The notes: a model not told the origin generated them from the sequence alone. Counted from the stretch's first letter, positions 16,124 to 24,664 are shown. The stretch: 27,159 nt of DNA from Flavobacterium psychrophilum (GCA_945905915.1 CAMDQL010000017.1:1-27159), one strand, 5' to 3'. Numbers and translations: made by a program.

Positions 16124-17908
16124 ATGATGAAAAAAAGTGTAATTGTATTTTTTTTATTACTCTTCTCGGTAGTTTCTGCTCAAGTAAAATTTGAAGCACA
16201 AACCGACCGAGATTCCTATGGATTAAACGAACGTTTCCCAATTGCGTTTTCAATAAATAATGAAGGCGATAATTTCCAAGGTCCAAAATTTCCTGGTTTC
16301 AAAGCAGAAGGACCATTTATCAATAAAGGAAATCAAACTTCTATTACCATAATTAATGGTAAAATGACCCAAAAAAGAGAAATTACCACTCAAGTTATTT
16401 ATTATTTAACCCCTACAAAAAAAGGCACGTTTACTATTGGTTCGGCTTCAATAGAATATAATGGAACGCTTTATAAAACAGTGCCCATAAAAATTACAAT
16501 TACCGAACCGATACAAATGCCAAGTTATCCTGGTCAAAACCCAAGACAACAACAAAATTATAATTTTGGCGAAGGGATTCATTTAGTGGGCGAATTATCT
16601 ACAAAATCAGCTTATGTAAACGAACCCGTTACGGTAATTTATAAATTGTATTTTCCGTATAATAGTTCGGTTTCTAATTTGCGAAATTTCCAAGCGCCTA
16701 AATACCAAGATTTTTGGAGTCAGTATATCGACATGAAACAGCTTCGTGCCGAAAAAGGAACCTATAACGGAAAAGATTATAGTGTTGTAGCCCTCCGAAA
16801 AGTTATTTTATATCCACTTGAAGCCGGAGCAAAAAGAATAGAACCATTTAAAATTGATGTAGATGCTGAGGTGCCTACCGGAAGAAGTGATTGGTTTGGC
16901 CGAATGGAAATGACAACTGTAGAGAAAGCACTTTCTACCGGGATACAAACTATTAACGTAAAACCACTTCCTGAAAAAGGAAAACCAGCAAGTTTTACAG
17001 GAGCAGTTGGGTTTTTTGATTTTAAAGTTGTGCCTTCAAAAACAAAATTAAAAGCGGGTGAATCTTTAGATTTAGAAGTAAGTGTTTCTGGAAAAGGAAA
17101 TTTAAAATTATTTACACTTCCAAAACCAGTTTTACCAAGCTCAATTGAAATGTATGATCCGGCACATACTGAAAATGTGCAAACACCGGTTACAGGAATG
17201 GTTGGAAAAGTTTCCGATAAATACACAATTATACCGCAATTTAAAGGAAAATATACGATTAAACCGATTGAATTTGCTTATTATGATTTAAAAAGTAAAA
17301 CCTATAAAACCATTGTTTCAAAAGAAATTATCCTTGATGTTTTAGAAGGCGATGGCACTACCGTTGCTAATAACTCAACCTCAAATAAACAAGCTATTCA
17401 GAAAAAAGAAGTATTCCAATACAATAAGTTAAAAACCGAATTTACAGTATCGGCTAAAGAAGATTTCTTAGGCTCAGGATTGTTTTATGGGTTGTTATTT
17501 GCGCCACTATTACTAATTCCAGTGGTCATTTTACTTCGCAAACAAAAAGAAGCAAAAGATGCTGATGCTTTTGGCAATAGAGTAAGAAGAAATAACAAGT
17601 TAGTCAAGAAATATTTATCAGAAGCCAAAAAACAAATGGGTGATAAAGTTCCGTTTTACATGGCAATGGAAAAAGCATTACACAATTTCTTGAAAGCCAA
17701 ATTACATATTGAAACGGTGGAGATGAGTAAAGATAATATTATTGAATTGTTGCAAGAAAGAAATGCTTCAGAACAAAGTATTTCACAATTTATGGAGTTA
17801 ATGAACGATTGCGAATTTGCACGATATGCTCCCGCAACCGACACTGCCATGAACAACGATTTTGATAGAGCCATTGAGATAATTACTGAACTTGAAAAAC
17901 AAATTTAA
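16124..17908 (+). CDS. batD: BatD
   Basis: A 594-residue protein with a signal peptide (1-19, ending VSAQ), a long periplasmic beta-sandwich region (20-445; opening KFEAQTDRDSYGLNERFPIAF, with FPGFKAEGPF), one membrane helix (452-471), and a cytosolic helical domain of about 120 residues. It directly follows the batC stop; ATG 16124 or 16127 would serve equally. BatD is the large periplasmic member of the Bat complex. Its TAA stop (17906-17908) lies inside the first bases of the inverted repeat arm TTTAACCACA. Confidence 0.9.
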   Translation: MMKKSVIVFFLLLFSVVSAQVKFEAQTDRDSYGLNERFPIAFSINNEGDNFQGPKFPGFKAEGPFINKGNQTSITIINGKMTQKREITTQVIYYLTPTKKGTFTIGSASIEYNGTLYKTVPIKITITEPIQMPSYPGQNPRQQQNYNFGEGIHLVGELSTKSAYVNEPVTVIYKLYFPYNSSVSNLRNFQAPKYQDFWSQYIDMKQLRAEKGTYNGKDYSVVALRKVILYPLEAGAKRIEPFKIDVDAEVPTGRSDWFGRMEMTTVEKALSTGIQTINVKPLPEKGKPASFTGAVGFFDFKVVPSKTKLKAGESLDLEVSVSGKGNLKLFTLPKPVLPSSIEMYDPAHTENVQTPVTGMVGKVSDKYTIIPQFKGKYTIKPIEFAYYDLKSKTYKTIVSKEIILDVLEGDGTTVANNSTSNKQAIQKKEVFQYNKLKTEFTVSAKEDFLGSGLFYGLLFAPLLLIPVVILLRKQKEAKDADAFGNRVRRNNKLVKKYLSEAKKQMGDKVPFYMAMEKALHNFLKAKLHIETVEMSKDNIIELLQERNASEQSISQFMELMNDCEFARYAPATDTAMNNDFDRAIEIITELEKQI

Positions 17909-17943
17909 CCACAAGGGACACAAGGAAGGCGCAAGGAACACAA
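17904..17943. repeat. Left arm of the AACCACA-type inverted repeat around the GxxExxY gene
   Basis: It starts TTTAACCACAAGGGACACAA and continues with roughly 10-base units built on CACAAGG. The first 29 bases match the reverse complement of 18391-18419 at 24 positions. The batD stop codon is the TAA inside it. It ends 10 bases before the nuclease gene start. Confidence 0.75.
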
Positions 17944-17953
17944 AAAATGAAAT

Positions 17954-18334
17954 ATGACGGAACAGGAAATTTCTAAAATAGTATTTGATTGTGCTTTACG
18001 AGTTCATAAAGCGTTAGGTCCAGGATTGCTTGAAAGTGCATATGAGGAATGTTTGTATTATGAGTTGAAAAAATCAAATCTTAAAGTTGAAAAACAAAAA
18101 CCATTACCTTTAATTTATGAAGAAGTCAAGTTAGATGTTGGCTACAGAATAGATATAATTATTGAAGATAAATTTATTGTTGAAATAAAAGCAGTTGAAG
18201 CATTAAACGAAGTTCATTTAGCACAATTGTTAACCTATTTAAAATTGACTAATTGCAAATTAGGGTTGTTAATAAATTTTAATGTCAAATTATTAAAAAA
18301 CGGAGTACAAAGAGTAATCAACGGAATTTTATAG
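17954..18334 (+). CDS. GxxExxY protein, PD-(D/E)xK nuclease-like
   Basis: A 126-residue protein of the GxxExxY family (PDDEXK_3 fold). The name-giving motif is Gly24-Leu-Leu-Glu27-Ser-Ala-Tyr30 in GPGLLESAYEECL. The nuclease core is Asp67 (GYRID) and Glu77-x-Lys79 (VEIKA), and a Gln in HLAQLLTYLKL follows, as in many members. Biological role is not established. It breaks into the bat operon between batD and batE on the same strand and is enclosed by inverted arms at 17904 and 18391. This suggests it arrived as a unit and is not a Bat component. No own promoter was found, so it is probably transcribed with the operon. Confidence 0.88.
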   Translation: MTEQEISKIVFDCALRVHKALGPGLLESAYEECLYYELKKSNLKVEKQKPLPLIYEEVKLDVGYRIDIIIEDKFIVEIKAVEALNEVHLAQLLTYLKLTNCKLGLLINFNVKLLKNGVQRVINGIL

Positions 18335-18348
18335 TCAAAGCTTAGTGA

Positions 18349-18419
18349 CCACTTTAGTGGCTAAATTTAGTAATAAAAATAGTGAACATAGTGCTTTCTT
18401 TGTGCCCTTTGTGGTTAAA
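18349..18419. repeat. Right arm of the AACCACA-type inverted repeat, with a small hairpin
   Basis: A hairpin CCACTTTAGTGG (18349-18360) is followed by an AT-rich stretch and the arm 18391-18419 ending CCCTTTGTGGTTAAA. The arm is the reverse complement of the left arm at 17904 (24 of 29 positions). It lies between the nuclease gene and batE. Confidence 0.75.
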
Positions 18420-18433
18420 AAAATAGATTAAAT

Positions 18434-19192
18434 ATGAAAAAATACATTCTCTTTTTCACACTAATATTTCAATTCGTCTGTGCAAACGAATCACTAGACG
18501 CAACTTTCAAAAAAGCTAATGATTTATACAACAAAGAAGACTATCGAAACGCATTGCAAACCTTTGAAAGGATTGAAAAAAAAGGAAATATTTCGGCCGA
18601 TTTGTATTTTAATATTGGTAATTGTTATTATAAATTAGGAAAAGTAGCACCATCGATTTTTAATTATGAAAAAGCACTGCTTTTAAACCCAGATGATGAA
18701 GCGATTCAAACCAATCTATCTTTTGCACAAAAAATGGCAATAGACGATATTAAAATCCTTCCAGAAGTTGGTTTTAAGAAAATGGTGAAAGAATTCACGT
18801 CCAAACTTCATTACGATACTTGGGCTTGGATTGCCGTTTGTATTGCATTTTTAAGTTTACTTTCTTTCTTAGGCTATTATTTTGGAAACACAGTGTTTTT
18901 AAAACGTACTTTTTTCAGTTTGTTTCTTTTGTTTTTAATCGGAATTGGCGTAACCGTTTTCTCTGCTTTTTTACAGAAGAATTTCGACACAAATTACAAT
19001 CCTGCCATTGTTTTTGCAGAAGCAACCACTTTAAAATCCGAACCAAAAAACAGTTCTGAAGATGTAGCAACACTTCATGAAGGCACAAAAGTTTTCGTTT
19101 TAGAAACCTTAGGGAATTGGTCACAGGTAGAATTAACCGACAAAACCAAAGCGTGGATTAATAAAGAAGCGATTAAGGAAGTGAAGAAATAA
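18434..19192 (+). CDS. batE: BatE, TPR and SH3-type membrane protein
   Basis: A 252-residue protein with a signal peptide (about 1-17), tetratricopeptide repeats (20-100; LYNKEDYRNALQTFERI, LYFNIGNCYYKLGK), two membrane helices (about 129-151 and 158-180), and a C-terminal bacterial SH3 domain (190-248; AEATTLKSEP... GTKVFVLE... WSQVEL... AWINKEAI). This is the usual BatE arrangement, and it closes the bat operon. It is separated from batD by the nuclease gene and repeats, 525 bases, while all gaps from batA to batD are 10 bases or less or overlaps. No clear terminator follows. Confidence 0.9.
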   Translation: MKKYILFFTLIFQFVCANESLDATFKKANDLYNKEDYRNALQTFERIEKKGNISADLYFNIGNCYYKLGKVAPSIFNYEKALLLNPDDEAIQTNLSFAQKMAIDDIKILPEVGFKKMVKEFTSKLHYDTWAWIAVCIAFLSLLSFLGYYFGNTVFLKRTFFSLFLLFLIGIGVTVFSAFLQKNFDTNYNPAIVFAEATTLKSEPKNSSEDVATLHEGTKVFVLETLGNWSQVELTDKTKAWINKEAIKEVKK

Positions 19193-19276
19193 TATTCAAA
19201 CTTTATCGAGCATCAAACTTCAATATCGGAAAAACACATCTTAAAAACACACAGAATAAATATCAACGAAGATAGA

Positions 19277-19309
19277 TTGCTTAAAAAACAAAACCATCGA
19301 TTATCTTTG
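19277..19309 (+). promoter_or_regulatory. Promoter of the gene at 19376
   Basis: TTG (19277-19279), a 22-base spacer and TATCTTTG (19302-19309) match the Bacteroidota promoter pattern. The start site would be near 19316, giving a leader of about 60 bases. It marks the end of the bat operon's transcriptional context. Confidence 0.65.
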
Positions 19310-19375
19310 CAAAACTAATATAGAAAGTTGGGAACAGTCTTTTTTCTTTTCTCTTTTTTCTTTCATCTATAAAAA

Positions 19376-19732
19376 ATGTCAAGAGACGAACAATTAAAAC
19401 AGCGTTGGGAAAGCGTTGTCAACATATTATCAGAAAAATTTTCAGGCGGAGAAGACCTTGACTTAGACGGAATTATCTACTTAATTGGTGTGCAAGAATT
19501 AGGAAAAATCCATGCTGCTTTCAAAAAAGACGAAAAAGTAAACCTCATGCACATCGCCATTTGTCGTTTGTTAGAACCCTATGGTTACTACGAATTTGAA
19601 TATTTCGATAACGAAGGTTGGCCCCATTATAAAGCAAAAGAAGAATTGCCACCACTAAAAGCAGGTGAACAGGCCGTTTTAATGAAAGAAGCAATTGTGA
19701 GCTACTTTTTAGAGAAAGAGTTGATAGAGTAA
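19376..19732 (+). CDS. Small conserved protein, unknown function
   Basis: A 118-residue, soluble, acidic protein with no signal peptide or membrane segment. It reads as an all-helical protein with one aromatic-rich segment in the middle (EPYGYYEFEYFDNEGWPHY, about 69-87). It begins MSRDEQLKQRWESVVNILSEKF. I recognise it as the sort of conserved hypothetical protein found in Flavobacteriia but cannot assign a domain. It has its own promoter at 19277 and is followed by pheS, which also has its own promoter. Confidence 0.75.
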   Translation: MSRDEQLKQRWESVVNILSEKFSGGEDLDLDGIIYLIGVQELGKIHAAFKKDEKVNLMHIAICRLLEPYGYYEFEYFDNEGWPHYKAKEELPPLKAGEQAVLMKEAIVSYFLEKELIE

Positions 19733-19783
19733 TGATTTAAGATTAACGATTTATGATTTTAGAAGTTTTAGACAACTTGAAAC

Positions 19784-19813
19784 TTGAAACTTGAAACAAA
19801 ATCCATAAATTTG
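19784..19813 (+). promoter_or_regulatory. Promoter of pheS
   Basis: TTG (19784-19786), 19 bases and TAAATTTG (19806-19813) fit the Bacteroidota consensus. The start site near 19820 gives a leader of about 12 bases to the ATG at 19832. This also shows that an upstream in-frame TTG at 19784 is the -33 element, not a start codon. The TTG belongs to a run of ACTTGAAAC units (19775-19797). Confidence 0.7.
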
Positions 19814-19831
19814 CATTTTACAAAACGAGCG

Positions 19832-20851
19832 ATGACAGAAACAATTAAAGCCCATATTGAAGAAGTAAAAGCTTTTCAAACCGATAATAAAGAACAATTA
19901 GAAGCCTTCCGAATCAAGTATTTAGGAAGTAAAGGCTTGTTGAAAGACTTTTTTGCCGAATTCAAAAATGTTCCAAACGAACAAAAGAAGGAATTCGGGC
20001 AAGTCATCAACGAATTGAAAACTTCGGCGGAAGAAAAGGTAAAATCCATTCAAGACGCTTTAGAAAATAAAGAAGTAGCAAAAGGAATTTACGGCGATAC
20101 TACTCGTCCTGGAGAAGCGATGAACATTGGTTCGCGTCATCCTATTTCGATTGTAAAAAACCAAATGATTGATATTTTTTCAACTATTGGTTTCAACGTG
20201 TCCGAAGGTCCAGAAATCGAAGATGATTGGCATAATTTCACCGCATTAAATTTACCAGAATATCACCCAGCAAGAGATATGCAGGATACATTTTTCATTC
20301 AAACCAATCCTGATGTTTTGTTGAGAACACACACTTCATCGGTACAAGTGCGTTATATGGAAAACAACAAACCGCCTATTCGTACGATTTCTCCAGGAAG
20401 AGTGTTCCGTAATGAGGCAGTTTCTTCGCGTTCGCACTGTATTTTCCATCAAGTGGAAGGTTTGTATATTGATAAAGACGTTTCGTTTGCCGATTTAAAA
20501 CAGACGTTGTTATATTTCACGAAAGAAATGTTCGGAAAATCGAAAATCAGATTACGTCCTTCATATTTTCCATTTACAGAACCAAGTGCTGAAATCGATA
20601 TTTATTGGGGATTAAAAACCGAAACCGATTATAGAATTACCAAAGGAACCGGTTGGTTAGAAATTGGTGGTTGCGGAATGGTAGATCCAAACGTATTGAA
20701 AAACTGCGGTATCAATCCAGACGAATATACTGGTTTTGCTTTCGGAATGGGTGTAGAGCGTATTGCCATGTTGTTGTACCAAATTGGCGATATCCGTATG
20801 TTTTATGAAAACGACGTGCGTTTCTTAGAGCAATTCAAATCGAGTATATAA
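19832..20851 (+). CDS. pheS: Phenylalanine-tRNA ligase alpha subunit
   Basis: Charges tRNA-Phe with phenylalanine as an alpha2-beta2 cytosolic enzyme with PheT. From ATG 19832 it has 339 residues, the usual size. It has an N-terminal coiled-coil arm (about 1-85) that grips the tRNA, then the class II core: HPISIVKNQ, motif 2 FRNEAVSSRSHCIFHQVEG, GTGWLEIGGCGM, and motif 3 GFAFGMGVERIAML near the end. Sixteen extra residues could be read upstream from the TTG at 19784, but they cover the promoter. pheT is not adjacent, which is common in Bacteroidota. Confidence 0.95.
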   Translation: MTETIKAHIEEVKAFQTDNKEQLEAFRIKYLGSKGLLKDFFAEFKNVPNEQKKEFGQVINELKTSAEEKVKSIQDALENKEVAKGIYGDTTRPGEAMNIGSRHPISIVKNQMIDIFSTIGFNVSEGPEIEDDWHNFTALNLPEYHPARDMQDTFFIQTNPDVLLRTHTSSVQVRYMENNKPPIRTISPGRVFRNEAVSSRSHCIFHQVEGLYIDKDVSFADLKQTLLYFTKEMFGKSKIRLRPSYFPFTEPSAEIDIYWGLKTETDYRITKGTGWLEIGGCGMVDPNVLKNCGINPDEYTGFAFGMGVERIAMLLYQIGDIRMFYENDVRFLEQFKSSI

Positions 20852-20854
20852 TTT

Positions 20855-20940
20855 TTTAACCACAAATAGCACTAAGTTTTTTCACAAAGCTCACAAAGTT
20901 TTGTGTTCCTTGTGCATTCTTTGTGTTCCTTGTGGTTACA
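20855..20940. repeat. Compact AACCACA-type palindromic repeat
   Basis: It starts TTTAACCACAAATAGCAC and ends TTCCTTGTGGTTACA. The ends are inverted copies (17 of 22 positions), and the inside holds further CACAAAG and CTTTGTG units in opposite directions, so the whole 86 bases can fold. It is the same family as the arms at 17904 and 18391 but without a gene inside. It begins 4 bases after the pheS stop. Confidence 0.7.
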
Positions 20941-20952
20941 TTTAATTTAAAA

Positions 20953-21360
20953 ATGAAAAAAGACATTATCATCCCAAAAGTAGCAAACGTTCACATTGTA
21001 GCTTTTCAAGAATGGAACGACGATTTCATGGAAAATTCTTGGTACGCTTATTTAATTAACGATACCGATGATTTGCTAGAAATGGCTATGGTAGTTTCAC
21101 GCGCTTATGGTTTAATCAATGGCGAGGAACGCAAAACAGGTACATTCCGTCACGCGTTTGCCAAAGTGGAACCAAGAACCGCCATTAAAGTTGAATTGTT
21201 AGAAAACAATGTCTTACAATTGAATAACGAATTCCTATTGTCATACTTCGCAAACGGACAATTATTCGATAAAACCTTTGTTTTTAGAACTAATTCCATC
21301 AACGAAAAAGCTACTGCCGATTTGCCTATTATCAATAAAAAAGGCGTTTTCGCGAATTAA
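20953..21360 (+). CDS. Small conserved protein downstream of pheS, unknown function
   Basis: A 135-residue soluble protein from ATG 20953, beginning MKKDIIIPKVANVHIVAFQEW. A start ten codons upstream (20923) is unlikely because it lies within the palindromic repeat. The protein is mostly beta-strand with aromatic positions (WYAYLINDTDD, TFRHAFAKVEP, LLSYFANGQLFDKTFVF). I recall similar hypothetical proteins beside pheS in flavobacteria, sometimes mislabelled as a tRNA ligase subunit, but nothing here resembles a ligase. A terminator follows at 21408. Confidence 0.7.
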   Translation: MKKDIIIPKVANVHIVAFQEWNDDFMENSWYAYLINDTDDLLEMAMVVSRAYGLINGEERKTGTFRHAFAKVEPRTAIKVELLENNVLQLNNEFLLSYFANGQLFDKTFVFRTNSINEKATADLPIINKKGVFAN

Positions 21361-21367
21361 TTTATTC

Positions 21368-21395
21368 TCCTGCAAGGTTTCCAAAACCTTGTAGG
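21368..21395. repeat. 28-bp hairpin repeat, copy 2
   Basis: Identical over 28 bases to 1523-1550: a 12-bp stem with a three-base loop. It again lies 7-8 bases after the stop of a plus-strand gene and just before that gene's terminator, the same arrangement as copy 1. Confidence 0.75.
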
Positions 21396-21407
21396 TATTA
21401 TAACAAC

Positions 21408-21450
21408 AAAGCCACGAATACATAAAATGATTTCTGTTTTCGTGGTTTTT
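21408..21450 (+). terminator. Rho-independent terminator
   Basis: CCACGAA (21412-21418) pairs with TTCGTGG (21439-21445), extended by A/T pairs, followed by a T-rich run. It ends the transcript of the gene at 20953. It is the first part of the 402-base gap before the GH92 gene (21361-21762), which otherwise holds only repeats. Confidence 0.7.
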
Positions 21451-21475
21451 TATTTTTCAAACCTAACTTAAAGAG

Positions 21476-21694
21476 TTTCACCACATAGAAACATAGATTA
21501 ACTTTATAAAAGTTAAGGCATTTCATTTTACATAGTCAACATAGGAAAACTTATATGAACCCATATAAACCATAACTTTTTAAACTTTCTTATTTGACTT
21601 ATTTGTTTAAAATCAACATAATTCTATTGTTACCTCAAAAAAGTGTAACGCCTAAAAGCAAAACAAGAAAAACCTATGTTTCTATGTGGTAAAA
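21476..21694. repeat. Inverted-repeat element, 219 bp, noncoding
   Basis: The left end (21476-21496) contains ACCACATAGAAACATAG. The right end (21674-21694) is its reverse complement at 20 of 21 positions. Inside are a perfect 8-bp hairpin TTAACTTT/AAAGTTAA (21498-21516) and a 7-bp one, TTATATG/CATATAA, near 21550. No gene is carried. The ends resemble the AACCACA repeats elsewhere in the window. It fills most of the gap upstream of the GH92 gene. Confidence 0.7.
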
Positions 21695-21762
21695 ACTCAA
21701 AAACAGCCTTACCCTTACAAAAATTAGAAAATATTTTTACCTTTAAGAAATTTTTCAATCTT

Positions 21763-24576
21763 ATGAAATCATTTCTTATTGCTTTAGCCTTTTTAACGAC
21801 TACTTTTTCACAAGCACAAGATTACGCCAAACACGTCAACCCATTTATTGGAACGGGCGGACACGGACATACATTTCCTGGTGCAACTGTGCCTTATGGA
21901 ATGGTACAATTGTCCCCTGATACACGTATTGATGGCAGTTGGGATGGCTGTGGCGGTTATCATTATGATGATAATACTATTTACGGATTTTCACACACGC
22001 ATTTAAATGGAACCGGTGTTTCGGATTATGGCGATATCATGTTGATGCCAACTATGGGAGAGCCTTCGTTTGATAATAAAATCTATTCTTCTACTTTTTC
22101 GCATGCCAATGAAAAAGCTTCCGCAGGATTTTACTCCGTGAAACTAGACAAACACGATATAGATGTACGATTAACCACTTCAACACGCGTTGGTTTTCAC
22201 GAATATACATTTAATAAAGACGGTCAAGCGAACATAATTTTAGATTTGAATCACCGTGATAAGCTTTTGGAAGGAACTTTAAGAATTATTGATGATAGAA
22301 CCATTGAAGTCTTACGAAGAAGTGAAGCTTGGGCAAGAGATCAATATGTTTTCGCTCAAATTGAGTTTAATGTGCCTTTGAAAGTGAATTCGGTAAAAGG
22401 TGAAAACACGAAATTAGAAGGCTTATACAAAGGAACGGAATTGGCTTTAAGTTTCTCTAAATCTGTTAAAAAAGGTGAAAAAATTCTCGTAAAAGTCTCT
22501 CTTTCGCCTACAAGTTATGAAGGTGCAAAATTGAACAGTTCCGAAATTAACCATTGGGATTTTGATAAAGTTAAGAAAGAAGCAGAAACCCTTTGGAACA
22601 AAGAATTATCAAAAATTGAAGTAACTTCTGATGATAAAGATAAGTTAGCGATTTTTTACACGGCTTTGTATCACACGATGATGCAACCAAATATTGCCCA
22701 AGATATAGACGGAAAATACCGTGGTAGAGACAACCAAAATCATACAGCAGAAGGGTTTGATTATTACACCGTTTTTTCACTTTGGGATACGTTTCGGGCA
22801 GCACATCCACTTTATACCTTGATTGACAAAAAACGTACTTCCGATTACATCAACACTTTCATTAAACAATACGAACAAGGCGGTAGATTACCTGTTTGGG
22901 AATTAGCGTCCAATGAAACGGATTGTATGATTGGTTATCATTCGGTTTCTGTAATCGCCGATGCGATGGCAAAAGGCATTACAGGTTTTGATTACGAAAA
23001 AGCCTTTGAAGCAAGTAAAGCTTCCGCGATGCGCGATGTTTTAGGATTAGAAGCCTACAAGAAAAACGGCTTCATTTCGATGGATGACGAACACGAAAGC
23101 GTTTCTAAAACCTTAGAATATGCGTATGACGATTGGTGTATTGCCCAAATGGCTAAGCTTTTAAAAAAGCAAGAAGACTATCAGTATTTTATGATGCGTT
23201 CTCAAAATTGGAAAAATATTTTCGATTGGGAAACGGGTTTCATGCGTCCAAAGAAAAACGGCGGTTGGGATAAACCTTTTGATCCAAGAGAAGTGAATAA
23301 TAATTTTACGGAAGGTAATTCTTGGCAGTACTCCTTTTTCGTACCACAAGATATTTCTGGAATGATTCAAGCGTATGGCGGAGCAGCTAAATTTGAAGCC
23401 AAGTTAGATAAAATGTTCAACAGCGAAAGCAAAACTACAGGTAGAGAACAAGTCGATGTTACAGGTTTAATTGGACAATATGCTCACGGAAACGAACCCA
23501 GTCACCACATGGCGTATTTGTACAATTATGTAGGAAAACCAGAAAAAACGAATGAAAAAGTCAAGTATATTTTAGATAATTTCTACAAAAATACCCCAGA
23601 TGGATTAATTGGAAACGAAGATTGTGGACAAATGAGTGCTTGGTATGTGTTGAGTGCGATGGGGATTTATGATGTTACTCCTGGTGATTTATTGTGGGAT
23701 ATTACTTTACCTTTTATCGAAAATATAAAAGTTAGTGTGGATGGTAAAAAAGCTGAATATATAAATCAACCATTTGAGAAAACTAGAATTTTACCTCAAT
23801 TTTCTATGGATTTTAAAGAGAAAGAAGTTTTTCCATCGATTATCCCAGTTCCAGTAATTCAAGCGGAAAGCAAAGCTTTTAAAGATAAAATGATTATTTC
23901 ATTATTTAATAAAGACAATATAGATATGTATTTTTATTCGGAAGATTTAAATGGAAATAGAATTCTTCCATTTAAAAAATATAATCAACCAATTGAAATT
24001 AATAGTTCACAAAAAATATTTGCTCAAACGATGCCTAAAAGATTAGTTGAACCTCAACCTAATTATACTAGTAAAAGAATTTCCGCAACCTTCTTCAAAA
24101 AACCAAACAATTACAGCATCAACATTAAATCCAAATACAATCCACAATATCACGCTGGTGGTCCTGAAGGGTTGTTAGATGGTATTTTAGGAACAGAGAA
24201 CTGGCGTAAAGGCGATTGGCAAGGCTATCAAAGCCAGGATTTTGAAGCGGTGGTTGATTTAAAAGAAGTAAAAACCATTTCTGAAATCTCAGCCCGTTTT
24301 TTACAAGACCAACGTTCGTGGATTTTAATGCCAACCAAAGTGGAATATTACATTTCAGATGATAATGTGAATTTTACTTATTTTGGTTCGGTAGAAAACA
24401 CATTAGATCCAAAAACAGAAGAAAATACTATTTTGAATTTCACATCCAACGAAACCAAAGCCAAAAAAGCACGTTACGTAAAAGTTATTGCCAAGAACTT
24501 CGGGAAATTACCAGAATGGCATCAAGGTTTTGGTGGTGATGCGTTTATTTTTGTAGATGAGATTACGATAAAGTAA
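21763..24576 (+). CDS. Secreted GH92 family alpha-mannosidase with F5/8C-like C-terminal domain
   Basis: A 937-residue exported glycosidase. GH92 enzymes are calcium-dependent exo-alpha-mannosidases that trim mannose from glycans. It has a signal peptide (1-19), the N-terminal family motif VNPFIGTGGHGHTFPGA followed by PYGMVQLSPD, and the catalytic-domain motifs HGNEPSHHMAYLYN (about 573-586) and GNEDCGQMSAWYVLS (about 616-630), both highly characteristic. Residues about 795-937 (GPEGLLDGILG... KVEYYISDDNVNF...) look like a discoidin/F5-8C carbohydrate-binding domain. I chose ATG 21763 because the signal peptide starts there. An in-frame ATG at 21676 lies in the repeat. No SusC/SusD pair is adjacent. 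No exact promoter was found; TACCTTTA at 21738 is one base off the -7 consensus. Confidence 0.93.
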   Translation: MKSFLIALAFLTTTFSQAQDYAKHVNPFIGTGGHGHTFPGATVPYGMVQLSPDTRIDGSWDGCGGYHYDDNTIYGFSHTHLNGTGVSDYGDIMLMPTMGEPSFDNKIYSSTFSHANEKASAGFYSVKLDKHDIDVRLTTSTRVGFHEYTFNKDGQANIILDLNHRDKLLEGTLRIIDDRTIEVLRRSEAWARDQYVFAQIEFNVPLKVNSVKGENTKLEGLYKGTELALSFSKSVKKGEKILVKVSLSPTSYEGAKLNSSEINHWDFDKVKKEAETLWNKELSKIEVTSDDKDKLAIFYTALYHTMMQPNIAQDIDGKYRGRDNQNHTAEGFDYYTVFSLWDTFRAAHPLYTLIDKKRTSDYINTFIKQYEQGGRLPVWELASNETDCMIGYHSVSVIADAMAKGITGFDYEKAFEASKASAMRDVLGLEAYKKNGFISMDDEHESVSKTLEYAYDDWCIAQMAKLLKKQEDYQYFMMRSQNWKNIFDWETGFMRPKKNGGWDKPFDPREVNNNFTEGNSWQYSFFVPQDISGMIQAYGGAAKFEAKLDKMFNSESKTTGREQVDVTGLIGQYAHGNEPSHHMAYLYNYVGKPEKTNEKVKYILDNFYKNTPDGLIGNEDCGQMSAWYVLSAMGIYDVTPGDLLWDITLPFIENIKVSVDGKKAEYINQPFEKTRILPQFSMDFKEKEVFPSIIPVPVIQAESKAFKDKMIISLFNKDNIDMYFYSEDLNGNRILPFKKYNQPIEINSSQKIFAQTMPKRLVEPQPNYTSKRISATFFKKPNNYSINIKSKYNPQYHAGGPEGLLDGILGTENWRKGDWQGYQSQDFEAVVDLKEVKTISEISARFLQDQRSWILMPTKVEYYISDDNVNFTYFGSVENTLDPKTEENTILNFTSNETKAKKARYVKVIAKNFGKLPEWHQGFGGDAFIFVDEITIK

Positions 24577-24598
24577 ATCCTTATTCTAAAAAACAAAA

Positions 24599-24639
24599 GA
24601 AGGCACATAGTTCACATTAATAGTGTTCTTTGTACCTTC
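24599..24639. terminator. Long imperfect hairpin between convergent genes
   Basis: GAAGG...CAC and GTG...CCTTC pair over about 17 positions with a few mismatches and an AT-rich loop. It sits between the stops of the GH92 gene (plus) and terC (minus), so it probably ends both transcripts. The units TTCTTTGTAC and CTTTGTGTAC after it, up to TAGTGGTTTATAA, look like a degenerate copy of the AACCACA repeat family. There is no strong T-tract. Confidence 0.5.
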
Positions 24640-24664
24640 TTTGTGTACTTAGTGGTTTATAAGA

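Noticed and set aside
19784..19831. TTG-initiated 16-residue extension of PheS
   Set aside because: The stretch contains the TTG and TAAATTTG promoter elements. The ATG at 19832 gives the usual 339-residue length.
17904..20940. Short-unit repeats as a CRISPR array
   Set aside because: Units are about 10 bases, degenerate and inverted. There are no equal-length repeats with unique spacers and no cas genes.
20923..20952. Earlier start for the gene after pheS
   Set aside because: The ten added codons overlap the end of the palindromic repeat and do not resemble the start of a soluble protein. The ATG at 20953 is better.
21676..21762. ATG 21676 as start of the GH92 enzyme
   Set aside because: It lies in the inverted-repeat end and would place a non-signal stretch ahead of the clear signal peptide that begins at ATG 21763.
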